Shown one piece after another: positions 7,152 through 15,381 of a stretch of 47,381 bases of DNA. Each line of letters begins with the position of its first letter. Position 1 is the first letter of the stretch. The translations under genes and the position numbers were made by a program. The DNA is from Deltaproteobacteria bacterium (GTDB lineage: Bacteria; Desulfobacterota; Syntrophia; Syntrophales; UBA8958). The notes below the pieces were generated by a model. The model did no database searches. It had not been told where the DNA came from and saw only the letters and a list, made by a program, of their open reading frames with translations. The stretch covers positions 1 through 47,381 of the forward strand of contig JAKPCH010000096.1 of the NCBI GenBank assembly GCA_029553375.1, given 5' to 3'.

Positions 7152-9011
7152 ATGAGCAACGGTTTGGTAAACACGAGGGATCAACAGTTTTTGCTTTTCG
7201 AGCAGTTCAAGATCGACGGGCTCTTCGAGCGGGAGCCCTACTCGGACTTCTCCAAGGACATCGCCCTCATGATGATGAGCGAGGCGGAGAAGATGGCCGT
7301 CAACGTCATCCTCCCCACCTACGCCGAGGGTGACAGGGAGGGGTGCCACCTGGACAAGACGGGCCAGGTCCGGGTGCCGAAGTGCTTCCACGACGCCTTC
7401 AAGAAGTTCTGCGAGGGCGGCTGGCTGGCCGCCGTCCGCTCGCCCGAGGTGGGGGGACAGGGCATGCCCGTTTCGTTGTACACGGCCTGTTCGGAGTTCT
7501 TCGGGGCGGCCAACTTCGCCTTCCTCATGTACTCCGGCCTGACCAGCGGCGCCGCCCACCTCATCGAGCTCTACGGGACGGAGGAGATGAAGAACAAGTA
7601 CATGTACCGCATGTACTCCGGCGAGTGGGGAGGGACCATGTGCCTCACCGAGCCCGGGGCGGGCAGCGACGTCGGGGCCCTCAAGACGACGGCGAAACGC
7701 CTCCCCGACGGGAAGTTCCTGATCACGGGGACCAAGTGTTTCATCTCCTCGGGTGACCAGGACCTGACGACGAATATCATCCACCCCGTCCTGGCCCGCA
7801 TCGAGGGGGATCCCCCCGGGACGGCGGGCATCTCCATCTTCATCGTCCCCAAGATCCGGGTCAATGACGACGGCACCCTCGGCGAGCCCAACGACGTCAA
7901 GGTGGGCAACGTGGAACACAAGATGGGCATCAAGGGTTCCGCCACGTGCACCCTCATCTTCGGCGAGGACGGCAAGTGCGTCGGCGAGCTCCTGGGCAAG
8001 GAGCGGGAAGGCATGCGGATCATGTTCAACATGATGAACGAGGCCCGTCTCGAGGTGGGCATGCAGGCCCTGGGACACGCCTCCGCCGCTTACGAGCACG
8101 CCGTCCAGTACGCCAAGGAGAGGATCCAGAGCACCCCCGTCTGGGAGATGAAGAACCCCGACGCCAAGGCGGTGCCCATCATCATGCACCCCGACGTCCG
8201 GCGGGACCTCCTGTGGATGAAGGCCATGGTGGAAGGCATCAGGGCGATCAACTTCTTCGCCGCCTACGCCCTCGACATGGCCAAGTTCGCCCAGACGCCC
8301 GAGGATAGGGCCAAATACCTGGGGTTCGCCGAGCTGATGACCCCCATCTGCAAGGCCTACTCCTCCGACATGGCCTGCCTGGTCACCTCGAAGGCCATCG
8401 ACGTCTACGGCGGCTACGGCTACTGCCAGGAGTACCCCGTGGAGCAGTACATGCGGGACGTGAAGATCGCCTGCATCTACGAGGGGACCAACGGCATCCA
8501 GGCCCTGGACCTCGTGGGGCGGAAGCTGGGCCAGAACCAGGGCAAGAACGTCATGAACATGGCCGCGGAGGTCCAGAACACCATCAACAGGGCCAAGGCG
8601 GTTGCGGGTCTCAAGCAGTACGCCGCCAAGCTGGAGGAGGCCTACTTCGCCTTCGTCGATCTCACCATGACCTTCGCCAGTCTGGGCAAGAGCTCCAGCT
8701 TCCTCATCCCCATCCTGAACGCCTCTCCCTACCTCGAGCTCTTCGGCGACGTCCTGGTGGGGCATTTCCTCCTGTGGGGCGCCGAGATCGCCCAGAAGAG
8801 GCTGGAGGAGATCTTCGAGGCCAAGGGGGCCGACACGATCGGCAAGCGGCGGGCCCTGGTCCACGAAGACCCGGAGGTGGCCTACTACGAGGGCAAGGTG
8901 GCGGCGGCCAAGTTCTTCGCCGCCGAGGTGCTTCCCACGGTCAAGGCCCGTTGCGAGGTCATCAAGCAGGGCGAGAAGATCCCCATCGAGATGGCCATCG
9001 AGTCGTTCTAG
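7152..9011 (+). CDS. Acyl-CoA dehydrogenase (long form, with C-terminal domain)
   Basis: 619-residue FAD flavoprotein that oxidises acyl-CoA to trans-2-enoyl-CoA. Core motifs in order: CLTEPGAGSDVGALKT (FAD/substrate loop), GTKCFISSGDQD, KMGIKGSATC, NEARLEVGMQALG, and YEGTNGIQALDLVGRKL with the catalytic Glu at about 444, the position used in the medium-chain family. The longer length (about 600 instead of 380), due to an N-terminal helical part and a C-terminal domain of about 130 residues, matches the group found with FadN-type enzymes. Good Shine-Dalgarno (GAGGAGG). Electrons would go to ETF, which is not encoded here. Confidence 0.93.
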   Translation: MSNGLVNTRDQQFLLFEQFKIDGLFEREPYSDFSKDIALMMMSEAEKMAVNVILPTYAEGDREGCHLDKTGQVRVPKCFHDAFKKFCEGGWLAAVRSPEVGGQGMPVSLYTACSEFFGAANFAFLMYSGLTSGAAHLIELYGTEEMKNKYMYRMYSGEWGGTMCLTEPGAGSDVGALKTTAKRLPDGKFLITGTKCFISSGDQDLTTNIIHPVLARIEGDPPGTAGISIFIVPKIRVNDDGTLGEPNDVKVGNVEHKMGIKGSATCTLIFGEDGKCVGELLGKEREGMRIMFNMMNEARLEVGMQALGHASAAYEHAVQYAKERIQSTPVWEMKNPDAKAVPIIMHPDVRRDLLWMKAMVEGIRAINFFAAYALDMAKFAQTPEDRAKYLGFAELMTPICKAYSSDMACLVTSKAIDVYGGYGYCQEYPVEQYMRDVKIACIYEGTNGIQALDLVGRKLGQNQGKNVMNMAAEVQNTINRAKAVAGLKQYAAKLEEAYFAFVDLTMTFASLGKSSSFLIPILNASPYLELFGDVLVGHFLLWGAEIAQKRLEEIFEAKGADTIGKRRALVHEDPEVAYYEGKVAAAKFFAAEVLPTVKARCEVIKQGEKIPIEMAIESF

Positions 9012-9113
9012 GCGTGACGGGGCGGTTTAACGACAGCGGAGGCGGGGAAACATGAGACCCTTGTGCATGCATGGAGTACCCGCCGCAGAAGAGACATTAC
9101 AAGGAGGAGAATC

Positions 9114-11534
9114 ATGGCTTATGAGATAAAGAAGGCGGCCGTCCTCGGGGCGGGCGTCATGGGCGCCACCATCGCCGCTCACCTCACCAACGCGGGCATC
9201 CCCTGCTACCTTTTGGACATCGTGCCCTTCGAGCTGACGGAGGCGGACAAGAAGAAGGGCCTCACGGAACAGAGCAAGGAGTGGCGGAACCGTTTCGCCG
9301 CCAACGGCCTGGCCGGCGTGACGAAGGCCAAGCCGGCGGCTTTCTATTCCAAGAAGAACGCCTCCATGATCACCATCGGCAACTTCGAGGACGACCTCGG
9401 GCTCCTCGCCGACGTCGATTGGGTCATCGAGGTCGTGGTGGAGAACCTCAAAATCAAGCAGGACCTCCTGGCCAAGGTGGAAAAGGTGGTGAAACCGACC
9501 TGCATCGTCTCGACGAACACCTCGGGCATCCCCATCAAGGACATCAGCGCCAAGTTCGGCGCCTCCCTGAAGAAGCGCTTCCTGGGGACCCATTTCTTCA
9601 ACCCCCCCCGCTACATGAAGCTCTTGGAGATCATCCCCGGTAAGGAGACGGACAAGGAGGTCGTGGACTTCATGGTCGAGTTCGGCGAGCGGGTCCTCGG
9701 CAAGGGCGTCGTCGTCTGCAAGGACGTCCCCAACTTCGTCGGCAACCGCATCGGCGTCTACGACATCTCCAACGCCGTGCGCCTCACCATGGAGAAGGGC
9801 CTCAAGATCGACGAGGTGGACGCCATTATCAGCAAGGCCATCGGCCGTCCCGGCTCGGCCATCTACGGGACCCTGGACCTCGTCGGTCTGGACACGGGCT
9901 ACCACGTCATGAAGAACCTCTACGAGGCCGTCCCCGATGACGAGGCCCGGGACATGTTCGTCCCCGCCCCCTTCATGGACAAGATGATGGAGCTCAAGTG
10001 GCTGGGCAACAAGACCAAGCAGGGCTTCTACAAGAAGACGAAGGACGCCAAGGGCAAGAAGGTCAAGCTGATGCTCGACTACGAGAAGATGGAGTACGTC
10101 CCCGCCGGGAAGCCCAAGTTCGACTCCATCGCCGCGGCGAAGAAATTGTCGGACCTCGGACCGGCGGCCACCATCAAGGCCGTCTTCTTCGGCGAAGACA
10201 AGGCGGCGGAACTCGTCCGTGAGTACCTCTGCAACAACTTCATCTACGCCGCCAACCGCATACCCGAGATCTGCGACAACATCGTGGCCATCGACAACGC
10301 TATGAAGTGGGGCTACAACCACGCCCTGGGCCCCTTCGAGACGTGGGACGCCGTCGGGGTGAAAGAGGCCGTCGAGGTCATGAAGAAGCTCAAGAAGAAG
10401 GTCCCCAAGAAGGTGGAGGAGATGCTGAAGAAGGGTTTCAACTCCTTCTACCTCAAGAAGGAGGACGGCCTCTACTACTACGATTTCGACACCAAGGACT
10501 ACGTGAAGATCGGTGAGAACCCCCGCATCATCCTCCTGCCCAGCCTCAAGGAGCGCAACAAGGTCGTGGCCTCCAACCCCGGCGCCACCCTCGTGGACAT
10601 CGGCGACGGCGTCGTCTGCCTGGAGTTCCACACGAAGATGAACGCCGTGGACGACAACATCGTGACCATGATCGAGAAGAGCTGCGATATCGTGGAGAAG
10701 GATTTCGTCGGCATGGTCGTGGGCAACCACGCCCCCAACTTCTCGGCGGGGGCCAACATCTTCAAGGTCCTCACCCTCATCCAGCTCGGTGACTGGGACA
10801 TCCTCGAGAAGATGGTGGCGGACTTCCAGAACGCCAACATGCGCATGAAGTACCTCTCCAAACCCGTCGTCACGGCCCCGGCCGGCCTGGCCCTGGGCGG
10901 CGGTTGCGAGATGGCCATGCACGGGGCGAAGTGCCAGCCCTGCGGTGAGACCTACATCGGTCTCGTCGAGGTGGGCGTGGGCGTCATCCCCGCCGGCGGC
11001 GGCTGCAAGGAGATGATGGTCCGCGTGACGGAGGGCATCCCCGACGGCGCCGTCGAGGCCGGTCTCAACCTCCAGACCTTCTACGGCAAGGCCTTCGAGA
11101 ACATCGGGACGGCCAAGGTGGCCACGAGCGCCATGGAGGCCATGGAGCTGGGCTTCATCAGAAAGACCGACGGGATCTCCCTCAACAGGGATCACCAGAT
11201 CTGGGACGCCAAGCAGGTCGTCCTCGGTCTCGCCAAGTTCTACAAGAAGCCCAGGCCCGTCATGATCCCCGTCATGGGGGAGAACTTCCGGGGCATGGCC
11301 GAGGCGATCCTCTACAACATGCGCCACGGCAACTTCGCCACGGACTACGACGTCCATATCGGCCGCAAGCTGGCCTACATCCTCTCGGGGGGCGACTGCG
11401 CCGAGGGGACCTTCGTGACGGAACAGGAGATCCTCGACCTGGAGCGGGAGGCCTTTTTGAGCCTCTGCGGCGAGAAGCGGACCCAGGACCGGATCATGCA
11501 CATGTTGACGACGGGCAAGCCCCTGCGCAACTGA
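9114..11534 (+). CDS. Fused 3-hydroxyacyl-CoA dehydrogenase / enoyl-CoA hydratase (FadN type)
   Basis: 806 residues from ATG 9114, chosen for the AAGGAGGAGA Shine-Dalgarno; an in-frame start at 9063 lacks one. The N-terminal Rossmann site is AVLGAGVMGATIAAHL (Gly12-x-Gly14-x-x-Gly17), then GTHFFNPPRYMKLLE with the catalytic His of L-3-hydroxyacyl-CoA dehydrogenase and a VPNFVGNRIG block. The C-terminal part is a crotonase fold with NFSAGANIF and LALGGGCEMAMHG (oxyanion loops) and a catalytic-type Glu in GLVEVGVGVIP. The order dehydrogenase-then-hydratase matches FadN of Bacillus rather than E. coli FadB. It performs steps 2 and 3 of beta-oxidation. Middle gene of the operon. Confidence 0.92.
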   Translation: MAYEIKKAAVLGAGVMGATIAAHLTNAGIPCYLLDIVPFELTEADKKKGLTEQSKEWRNRFAANGLAGVTKAKPAAFYSKKNASMITIGNFEDDLGLLADVDWVIEVVVENLKIKQDLLAKVEKVVKPTCIVSTNTSGIPIKDISAKFGASLKKRFLGTHFFNPPRYMKLLEIIPGKETDKEVVDFMVEFGERVLGKGVVVCKDVPNFVGNRIGVYDISNAVRLTMEKGLKIDEVDAIISKAIGRPGSAIYGTLDLVGLDTGYHVMKNLYEAVPDDEARDMFVPAPFMDKMMELKWLGNKTKQGFYKKTKDAKGKKVKLMLDYEKMEYVPAGKPKFDSIAAAKKLSDLGPAATIKAVFFGEDKAAELVREYLCNNFIYAANRIPEICDNIVAIDNAMKWGYNHALGPFETWDAVGVKEAVEVMKKLKKKVPKKVEEMLKKGFNSFYLKKEDGLYYYDFDTKDYVKIGENPRIILLPSLKERNKVVASNPGATLVDIGDGVVCLEFHTKMNAVDDNIVTMIEKSCDIVEKDFVGMVVGNHAPNFSAGANIFKVLTLIQLGDWDILEKMVADFQNANMRMKYLSKPVVTAPAGLALGGGCEMAMHGAKCQPCGETYIGLVEVGVGVIPAGGGCKEMMVRVTEGIPDGAVEAGLNLQTFYGKAFENIGTAKVATSAMEAMELGFIRKTDGISLNRDHQIWDAKQVVLGLAKFYKKPRPVMIPVMGENFRGMAEAILYNMRHGNFATDYDVHIGRKLAYILSGGDCAEGTFVTEQEILDLEREAFLSLCGEKRTQDRIMHMLTTGKPLRN

Positions 11535-11542
11535 TGAAAACC

Positions 11543-11571
11543 GGGCGGGGGCGTCGTTGACGGCCCCGCCC
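11543..11571 (+). other. Intercistronic hairpin between the FadN-type and thiolase genes
   Basis: GGGCGGGG (11543-11550) pairs with CCCCGCCC (11564-11571) and CGTC with GACG inside, separated by a single G-G mismatch, around a GTT loop. There is no T-tract. It probably stabilises or processes the mRNA rather than terminating it. Confidence 0.55.
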
Positions 11572-11599
11572 CCTTCGAGAAACGATAAGGAGGAAAGTC

Positions 11600-12796
11600 A
11601 TGATAGATGCTGTCATTGTTGAAGCCGTGAGGAGCCCGGGCGGGAGGTACAGGAGAGGCGGTCTCGCCGCGACGAGGGCCGACGAGATAGGGATTCAGGT
11701 GATCAAGGGCCTGCTGGCCCGGGTCCCCCAGCTCAAACCCGAGGACGTGGACGACCTCATCGTCGGTTGCTCCTTCCCCGAGGGAGAGACGGGGATGAAC
11801 CTCGGCCGGGTCCTCGCCATCGGCGCCGGTCTCCCCATCACCACCAGCGGCATGACCATCAACCGGTTCTGCTCTTCCGGCCTCCAGTCCATCGCCGACG
11901 CCACGGCGAAGATCCGGGCGGGCTGGTCCGAGGTGATCATCGCCGGCGGCTGCGAGACCATGACCCACATCCCCATGGGGGGCTCCATCTTCCGCCCCAA
12001 CCCCGACTGGAAATTCGACGGCTCCATGCCGAACGTCTACGTGTCCATGGGCGTCACGGCGGAGAACGTGGCCGCCAACTACAACATCTCCCGGGAGGAC
12101 CAGGACAAGTTCGGTGTGGAGAGCAACCGGCGGGCCTACGAGGCCCAGAAGGCGGGGAAGTTCAAGGACGAGATCATCCCCATCACGGCCTTCAGGTACA
12201 AGACCCTGAAGAACGGCCGCCGGGTCCGCGAGACCTTCGTCTTCGATTACGACGACGGGATCCGCTGGCCCACGACCCTCGAGGATCTGGCGAAGCTGAA
12301 ATCCCCCTTCAAGGCCGGTGGGTCCGTGACGGCGGGCAACGCCTCCCAGATGACGGACGGGGCCGCCTTCTCCCTCCTCATGACGGCGAGGAAGGCCGAG
12401 GAGCTGGGACTCAAGCCCCTGGCGAGGCTCACCCACTACGCCGTGGCGGGCTGCAAGGCCGAGGAGATGGGTGTCGGCCCCGCCTACGCCATCCCCAAGG
12501 TCCTGAAGATGGCGGGCCTCACGACGAAGGATATCGACGTCTTCGAGATCAACGAGGCCTTCGCCTCCCAGGCGATCTATTCCTGCCGCGCCATCGGCAT
12601 CGAGGACCGCTACTGGGCCGGCGACATCAACCCCAACGGCGGCGCCATCGCCCTGGGCCACCCCCTGGGATGCACGGGCGCCAAACTGACGGCCCAGCTC
12701 CTCCATGAGCTCAAGCGCCGCAACGCCAAGAGAGGTATCGTCTCCATGTGCATCGGCGGCGGCATGGGCGCGGCGGGCATCTTCGAGATGATCTGA
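11600..12796 (+). CDS. fadA: Acetyl-CoA acyltransferase (thiolase)
   Basis: 398-residue thiolase catalysing CoA-dependent cleavage of 3-ketoacyl-CoA, the last beta-oxidation step. Nucleophilic Cys91 is in NRFCSSGLQSIADA, the GHPLG His block is in ALGHPLGCTGAK, and the second catalytic Cys is in MCIGGGMGAAGIFE at the C-terminus. AAGGAGG lies 6 bases before ATG. It is the last gene of the operon that begins with the TetR gene. An acetyl-CoA acetyltransferase cannot be fully excluded from sequence alone, but the FadN/acyl-CoA dehydrogenase neighbourhood favours degradation of longer chains. Confidence 0.92.
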   Translation: MIDAVIVEAVRSPGGRYRRGGLAATRADEIGIQVIKGLLARVPQLKPEDVDDLIVGCSFPEGETGMNLGRVLAIGAGLPITTSGMTINRFCSSGLQSIADATAKIRAGWSEVIIAGGCETMTHIPMGGSIFRPNPDWKFDGSMPNVYVSMGVTAENVAANYNISREDQDKFGVESNRRAYEAQKAGKFKDEIIPITAFRYKTLKNGRRVRETFVFDYDDGIRWPTTLEDLAKLKSPFKAGGSVTAGNASQMTDGAAFSLLMTARKAEELGLKPLARLTHYAVAGCKAEEMGVGPAYAIPKVLKMAGLTTKDIDVFEINEAFASQAIYSCRAIGIEDRYWAGDINPNGGAIALGHPLGCTGAKLTAQLLHELKRRNAKRGIVSMCIGGGMGAAGIFEMI

Positions 12797-12823
12797 GAGT
12801 CACCATAGTCTACCCCCCCTTAA

Positions 12824-12853
12824 AGGTCCCCTCCCCGGCGCGGGAGGGGACCT
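12824..12853. terminator. Perfect 12-bp hairpin ending the beta-oxidation operon
   Basis: AGGTCCCCTCCC (12824-12835), loop CGGCGC, GGGAGGGGACCT (12842-12853). The stem is flawless but not followed by a T-tract, so it is either a weak/bidirectional terminator or an RNA-stability element. Confidence 0.5.
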
Positions 12854-12940
12854 CCCACCTTCTGCCTCCGATTTTCCCCTTCCCATCGGCGGGGATTTGT
12901 GCTTAAAAAAATCCAGTCGGATACTTTTGCGAGGGGGGTC

Positions 12941-13195
12941 ATGGGGACGTTCAAGAAAGACATGGACGCCTTCCGGAGGGAGGCGAGGGCCATGGAGGCC
13001 CGCTCGCAGGCCCTCCATGGGGAGACGGCCGAGGAGCCGCGGCGGGAGAGGATCCCCCTGCCCCTGAAGGACGGCGTGCCCGATCTGACCGAACTGTTCC
13101 CCAAGGAGCTGAGGAAGATCGTCCCCCGCATCGTGACCATCCTCATCCTCGCCGCCATGTTCCTGATCTATTTCCTAACGGCGCCCCGGAGGTAG
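12941..13195 (+). CDS. Small hypothetical protein with C-terminal membrane anchor
   Basis: 84 residues from ATG 12941, preceded by GAGGGGGG; an in-frame GTG at 12899 has no ribosome site. The N-terminal half is charged and rich in Arg, Glu and Ala (probably helical). Then comes DGVPDLTELFPKELRKIVPR and a single hydrophobic segment VTILILAAMFLIYFLTA at the extreme C-terminus, followed by PRR. This is a tail-anchored topology with most of the protein in the cytoplasm. I do not recognise the family. A weak promoter TTGTGC-16-GATACT (12898-12925) precedes it. It stands alone between the beta-oxidation operon and a tRNA gene. Confidence 0.6.
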   Translation: MGTFKKDMDAFRREARAMEARSQALHGETAEEPRRERIPLPLKDGVPDLTELFPKELRKIVPRIVTILILAAMFLIYFLTAPRR

Positions 13196-13208
13196 GAAGA
13201 ATTTTTGC

Positions 13209-13237
13209 TTGAAAAAGACGCCCCCATGGGGTAAGGA
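13209..13237 (+). promoter_or_regulatory. Putative tRNA-Val promoter
   Basis: TTGAAA (13209-13214), 17 bases, TAAGGA (13232-13237), ending 10 bases before the tRNA. The -10 is poor, so confidence is limited. Confidence 0.35.
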
Positions 13238-13247
13238 CGAAGACCAC

Positions 13248-13322
13248 GGGCGGTTAACTCAGCGGGAGAGTGCTACCTTCACACGGTAGAAGTCACTGGT
13301 TCAAATCCAGTACCGCCTACCA
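13248..13322 (+). tRNA. tRNA-Val (anticodon CAC)
   Basis: 75-base cloverleaf with encoded CCA. The acceptor GGGCGGT pairs with ACCGCCT (first pair G-U). The anticodon stem is CTACC/GGTAG with loop TTCACAC and anticodon CAC, reading GUG (Val). The T arm is ACTGG-TTCAAAT-CCAGT, discriminator A, then CCA at 13320-13322. Followed at once by a strong terminator, so it is a monocistronic tRNA unit. Confidence 0.93.
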
Positions 13323-13332
13323 TGAAAGGAAC

Positions 13333-13363
13333 GGCCCGGGGGGCTCACCCCCGGGCCTTTTTT
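13333..13363 (+). terminator. Rho-independent terminator after tRNA-Val
   Basis: GGCCCGGGGG (13333-13342), loop GCTCA, CCCCCGGGCC (13348-13357), then six T. Ten perfect GC pairs and a T-run make it the clearest terminator in the window. Confidence 0.92.
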
Positions 13364-13369
13364 ATCCCC

Positions 13370-14128
13370 CTATTTCTCCAGGGGGAGGACGATCACCGGC
13401 ACCTTCGCCTTGGCCTTGAAGACATCGACGGACTTTAAGTCGCCCACGGGACCCCCCACGTGCATGGGGACCGCCACCCGGGGGGCGATGGCGGAGGCCG
13501 CCGCCGCCGCTTCCTCGGCCGTCATGACGTAGATGCCGCTCACGGGCAGAAGGGCCACATCCGGTTTTAGGCCCTTCATCTCGGGGATGAAATCGGAATC
13601 GCCGGCATGGTAGATCGTCACGCCCTTCACCGTGACGACGAAACCCACGTAACCCGCTCCCTGGGGGTGAAAGGGCACGCCGGGGCTGCGGAACTTGTTG
13701 GTGTTGTAGGCGGGGACGGCCTTGATCCGGACTCCCTTGACGGTCGTCTCGTCCCCCGGCTTGACGATCCTGACGTCCCCCTTAAGCTTGTCCGCCCCCT
13801 TGGCCACCGTGACGATGACCGTGTCGGCCTTCATGATCTTCGCCACGTCCCCGGGGCTGTTGTGGTCTCCGTGGTCGTGGGTGACGAGGATCAGGTCCGC
13901 CTTGGGCAGGCCGTCCCTGAGCATGAGGGGATCGATGTAGATACGGACGCCGTCGCCGTCGATGCGGAAGGCGTCGTGGCCCAGCCAGTGGATGTTGGAG
14001 ACGAGTTTCTTGAGGTCACCCCCCGCCGCCTTTTCGGCCGCCCCCGCCCCGTCGGAGAAAGAGGCGGTCAGGAGAAAAAAGAGGCCCAAGGACGCGACGC
14101 CGAAGACTTGGATGTAAAGACTCTTCAT
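13370..14128 (-). CDS. Exported metallo-beta-lactamase-fold hydrolase
   Basis: 252 residues from ATG 14128 (AGGAGG 8 bases upstream; a GTG one codon earlier is possible). A signal peptide is visible: MKSLYIQVFGVASLGLFFLL then a small-residue region ending around GAGAAE. The mature part has the metal motif THDHGDHNS (HxHxDH), a GDSDF block (Asp ligand) and a late PMHVGG His, i.e. a two-metal MBL fold of the UPF0173/UlaG-like type. Substrate unknown; phosphodiester or lactone hydrolysis are family options. Likely periplasmic. It is transcribed in the same direction as kdsD upstream, but a TGGACA-17-TAGATA box at 14192-14164 may drive it separately. Confidence 0.8.
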   Translation of the reverse strand: MKSLYIQVFGVASLGLFFLLTASFSDGAGAAEKAAGGDLKKLVSNIHWLGHDAFRIDGDGVRIYIDPLMLRDGLPKADLILVTHDHGDHNSPGDVAKIMKADTVIVTVAKGADKLKGDVRIVKPGDETTVKGVRIKAVPAYNTNKFRSPGVPFHPQGAGYVGFVVTVKGVTIYHAGDSDFIPEMKGLKPDVALLPVSGIYVMTAEEAAAAASAIAPRVAVPMHVGGPVGDLKSVDVFKAKAKVPVIVLPLEK

Positions 14129-14163
14129 CACCTTTTCCTCCTTTCGTCACCATGGGATGGGAG

Positions 14164-14192
14164 TATCTACCACGCCGGGGGGTGTTTGTCCA
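14164..14192 (-). promoter_or_regulatory. Possible promoter of the MBL-fold gene
   Basis: Minus strand TGGACA (14192-14187), 17 bases, TAGATA (14169-14164), 35 bases before the ATG. Moderate match only. Confidence 0.3.
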
Positions 14193-14280
14193 CGAGGGAG
14201 GTGAGGGCCCTCCATGGGCCGCCCGGGGTCTTGGGGTGTTCCTCGGGGGGATAAGGGGGCCCTGGGGATCCCCGGCCGTT

Positions 14281-15285
14281 TCAGAGGGCTATCTTCAGGG
14301 TGCCACCCCGGCCGAGGATGTCGTGGAGGTGGATGTACCCCTTGAGACGGTTCCTGCCGTTGATGACGACCAAGGTGGTGATCTCCATCCTCTGCATGAC
14401 CTCGATGGTCTCGGCGAGGGAGGCGTTCTCGTCGATGGTCTTGGGTGATTTGGTCATGTAGTCGTCGATGGGACGGTCGAGGAAATCGGCCCCCCGCCTC
14501 ACGAGACGCCGGACGTCGCCGTCCGTGAGGATCCCCAGGAGGGTGCCGGCCCGATCCACGACGAGGACGAAGCCCTTGTTCTTCCTGTCCATCTCCTCGA
14601 TGGCCTCTTTCATGGCCGTCTGGGTCTGGACCTTCGGGATCTGATTCCCCCGGATCATGATGTCCCGCACCCGGGCCCTCAGGCGGGCGCCGAGGTTACC
14701 CCCGGGGTGGAGCTTGAAGAAGTCCTTCTCGTTGAAGTTCCGCTTCTGGATGAGGGCGACGGCCAGGGCGTCGCCCATGGCCAGGGCCGCCGTCGAGCTG
14801 GAGGTGGGGGCGAGGCCGAAGGGGCAGGCCTCCCTCTCCACGCCCACGTCGATGACGATATCGCTGGCGAGGCCCAGGGTCGAGTCGGGACGGCCCGTCA
14901 GGGCGATGACGGAAGCCCCCAGGTCGCGGAGACTCCCCAGGATGGCGTTCAGCTCCTGGGTCTCGCCGCTGTTGGAGATGGCGAGGATCACGTCGTCTTT
15001 CGTCACGATCCCCAGATCGCCGTGCATCCCCTCCACGGGGTGGAGGAAGATGGCGGGCGTCCCCGTGCTGGTCAGGGTGGCGACGATCTTCTTGCCCACC
15101 AGGCCCGATTTGCCGATGCCCGTCACGATGACCCGCCCCTTGGAGGCGTAGATGGTCTCGACGGCCCGGACGAACTGATCGTCCAGCTTGTCGATGAGGC
15201 GCAGGATGCTCTCCGCCTCGATCTTCAAGACGTCCTTCGCCTGGTTGAGAGAGGGGTCCTTTTCCATGGCGCTGTGGCCTATCAA
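14281..15285 (-). CDS. kdsD: Arabinose-5-phosphate isomerase (KDO pathway)
   Basis: 334 residues with a SIS domain followed by two CBS domains, the KdsD/GutQ architecture. It interconverts D-ribulose-5-phosphate and D-arabinose-5-phosphate, the first step to KDO of LPS. Motifs: VIVTGIGKSGLVGKKI, HPVEGMHGDLGIV (catalytic His region), ISNSGETQEL, and LAPTSSSTAALAMGDALA. The CBS pair runs from about 205 to 330 with GILTDGDVRR. The TTG at 15285 is favoured as start because GGGAGGTGA lies 6 bases upstream; ATG 15267 lacks a ribosome site. KdsD is preferred over GutQ because no sorbitol genes are nearby. Confidence 0.9.
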   Translation of the reverse strand: MIGHSAMEKDPSLNQAKDVLKIEAESILRLIDKLDDQFVRAVETIYASKGRVIVTGIGKSGLVGKKIVATLTSTGTPAIFLHPVEGMHGDLGIVTKDDVILAISNSGETQELNAILGSLRDLGASVIALTGRPDSTLGLASDIVIDVGVEREACPFGLAPTSSSTAALAMGDALAVALIQKRNFNEKDFFKLHPGGNLGARLRARVRDIMIRGNQIPKVQTQTAMKEAIEEMDRKNKGFVLVVDRAGTLLGILTDGDVRRLVRRGADFLDRPIDDYMTKSPKTIDENASLAETIEVMQRMEITTLVVINGRNRLKGYIHLHDILGRGGTLKIAL

Positions 15286-15323
15286 AAAAGGTCACCTCCC
15301 GCAAGGTGTTTTTGCCGAACGTG

Positions 15324-15353
15324 TTGACAAGATCACCGTCCGTCGGATTATAT
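15324..15353 (+). promoter_or_regulatory. Promoter of the transglutaminase-ABC operon
   Basis: TTGACA (15324-15329) with ATTATA (15347-15352, spacing 17) or TTATAT (15348-15353, spacing 18). Best promoter match in this part of the window. It overlaps the first possible ATG of the downstream gene and so decides the start codon. Confidence 0.65.
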
Positions 15354-15381
15354 GGGGTCTTCCATGGGAGGGACGGCGAAG

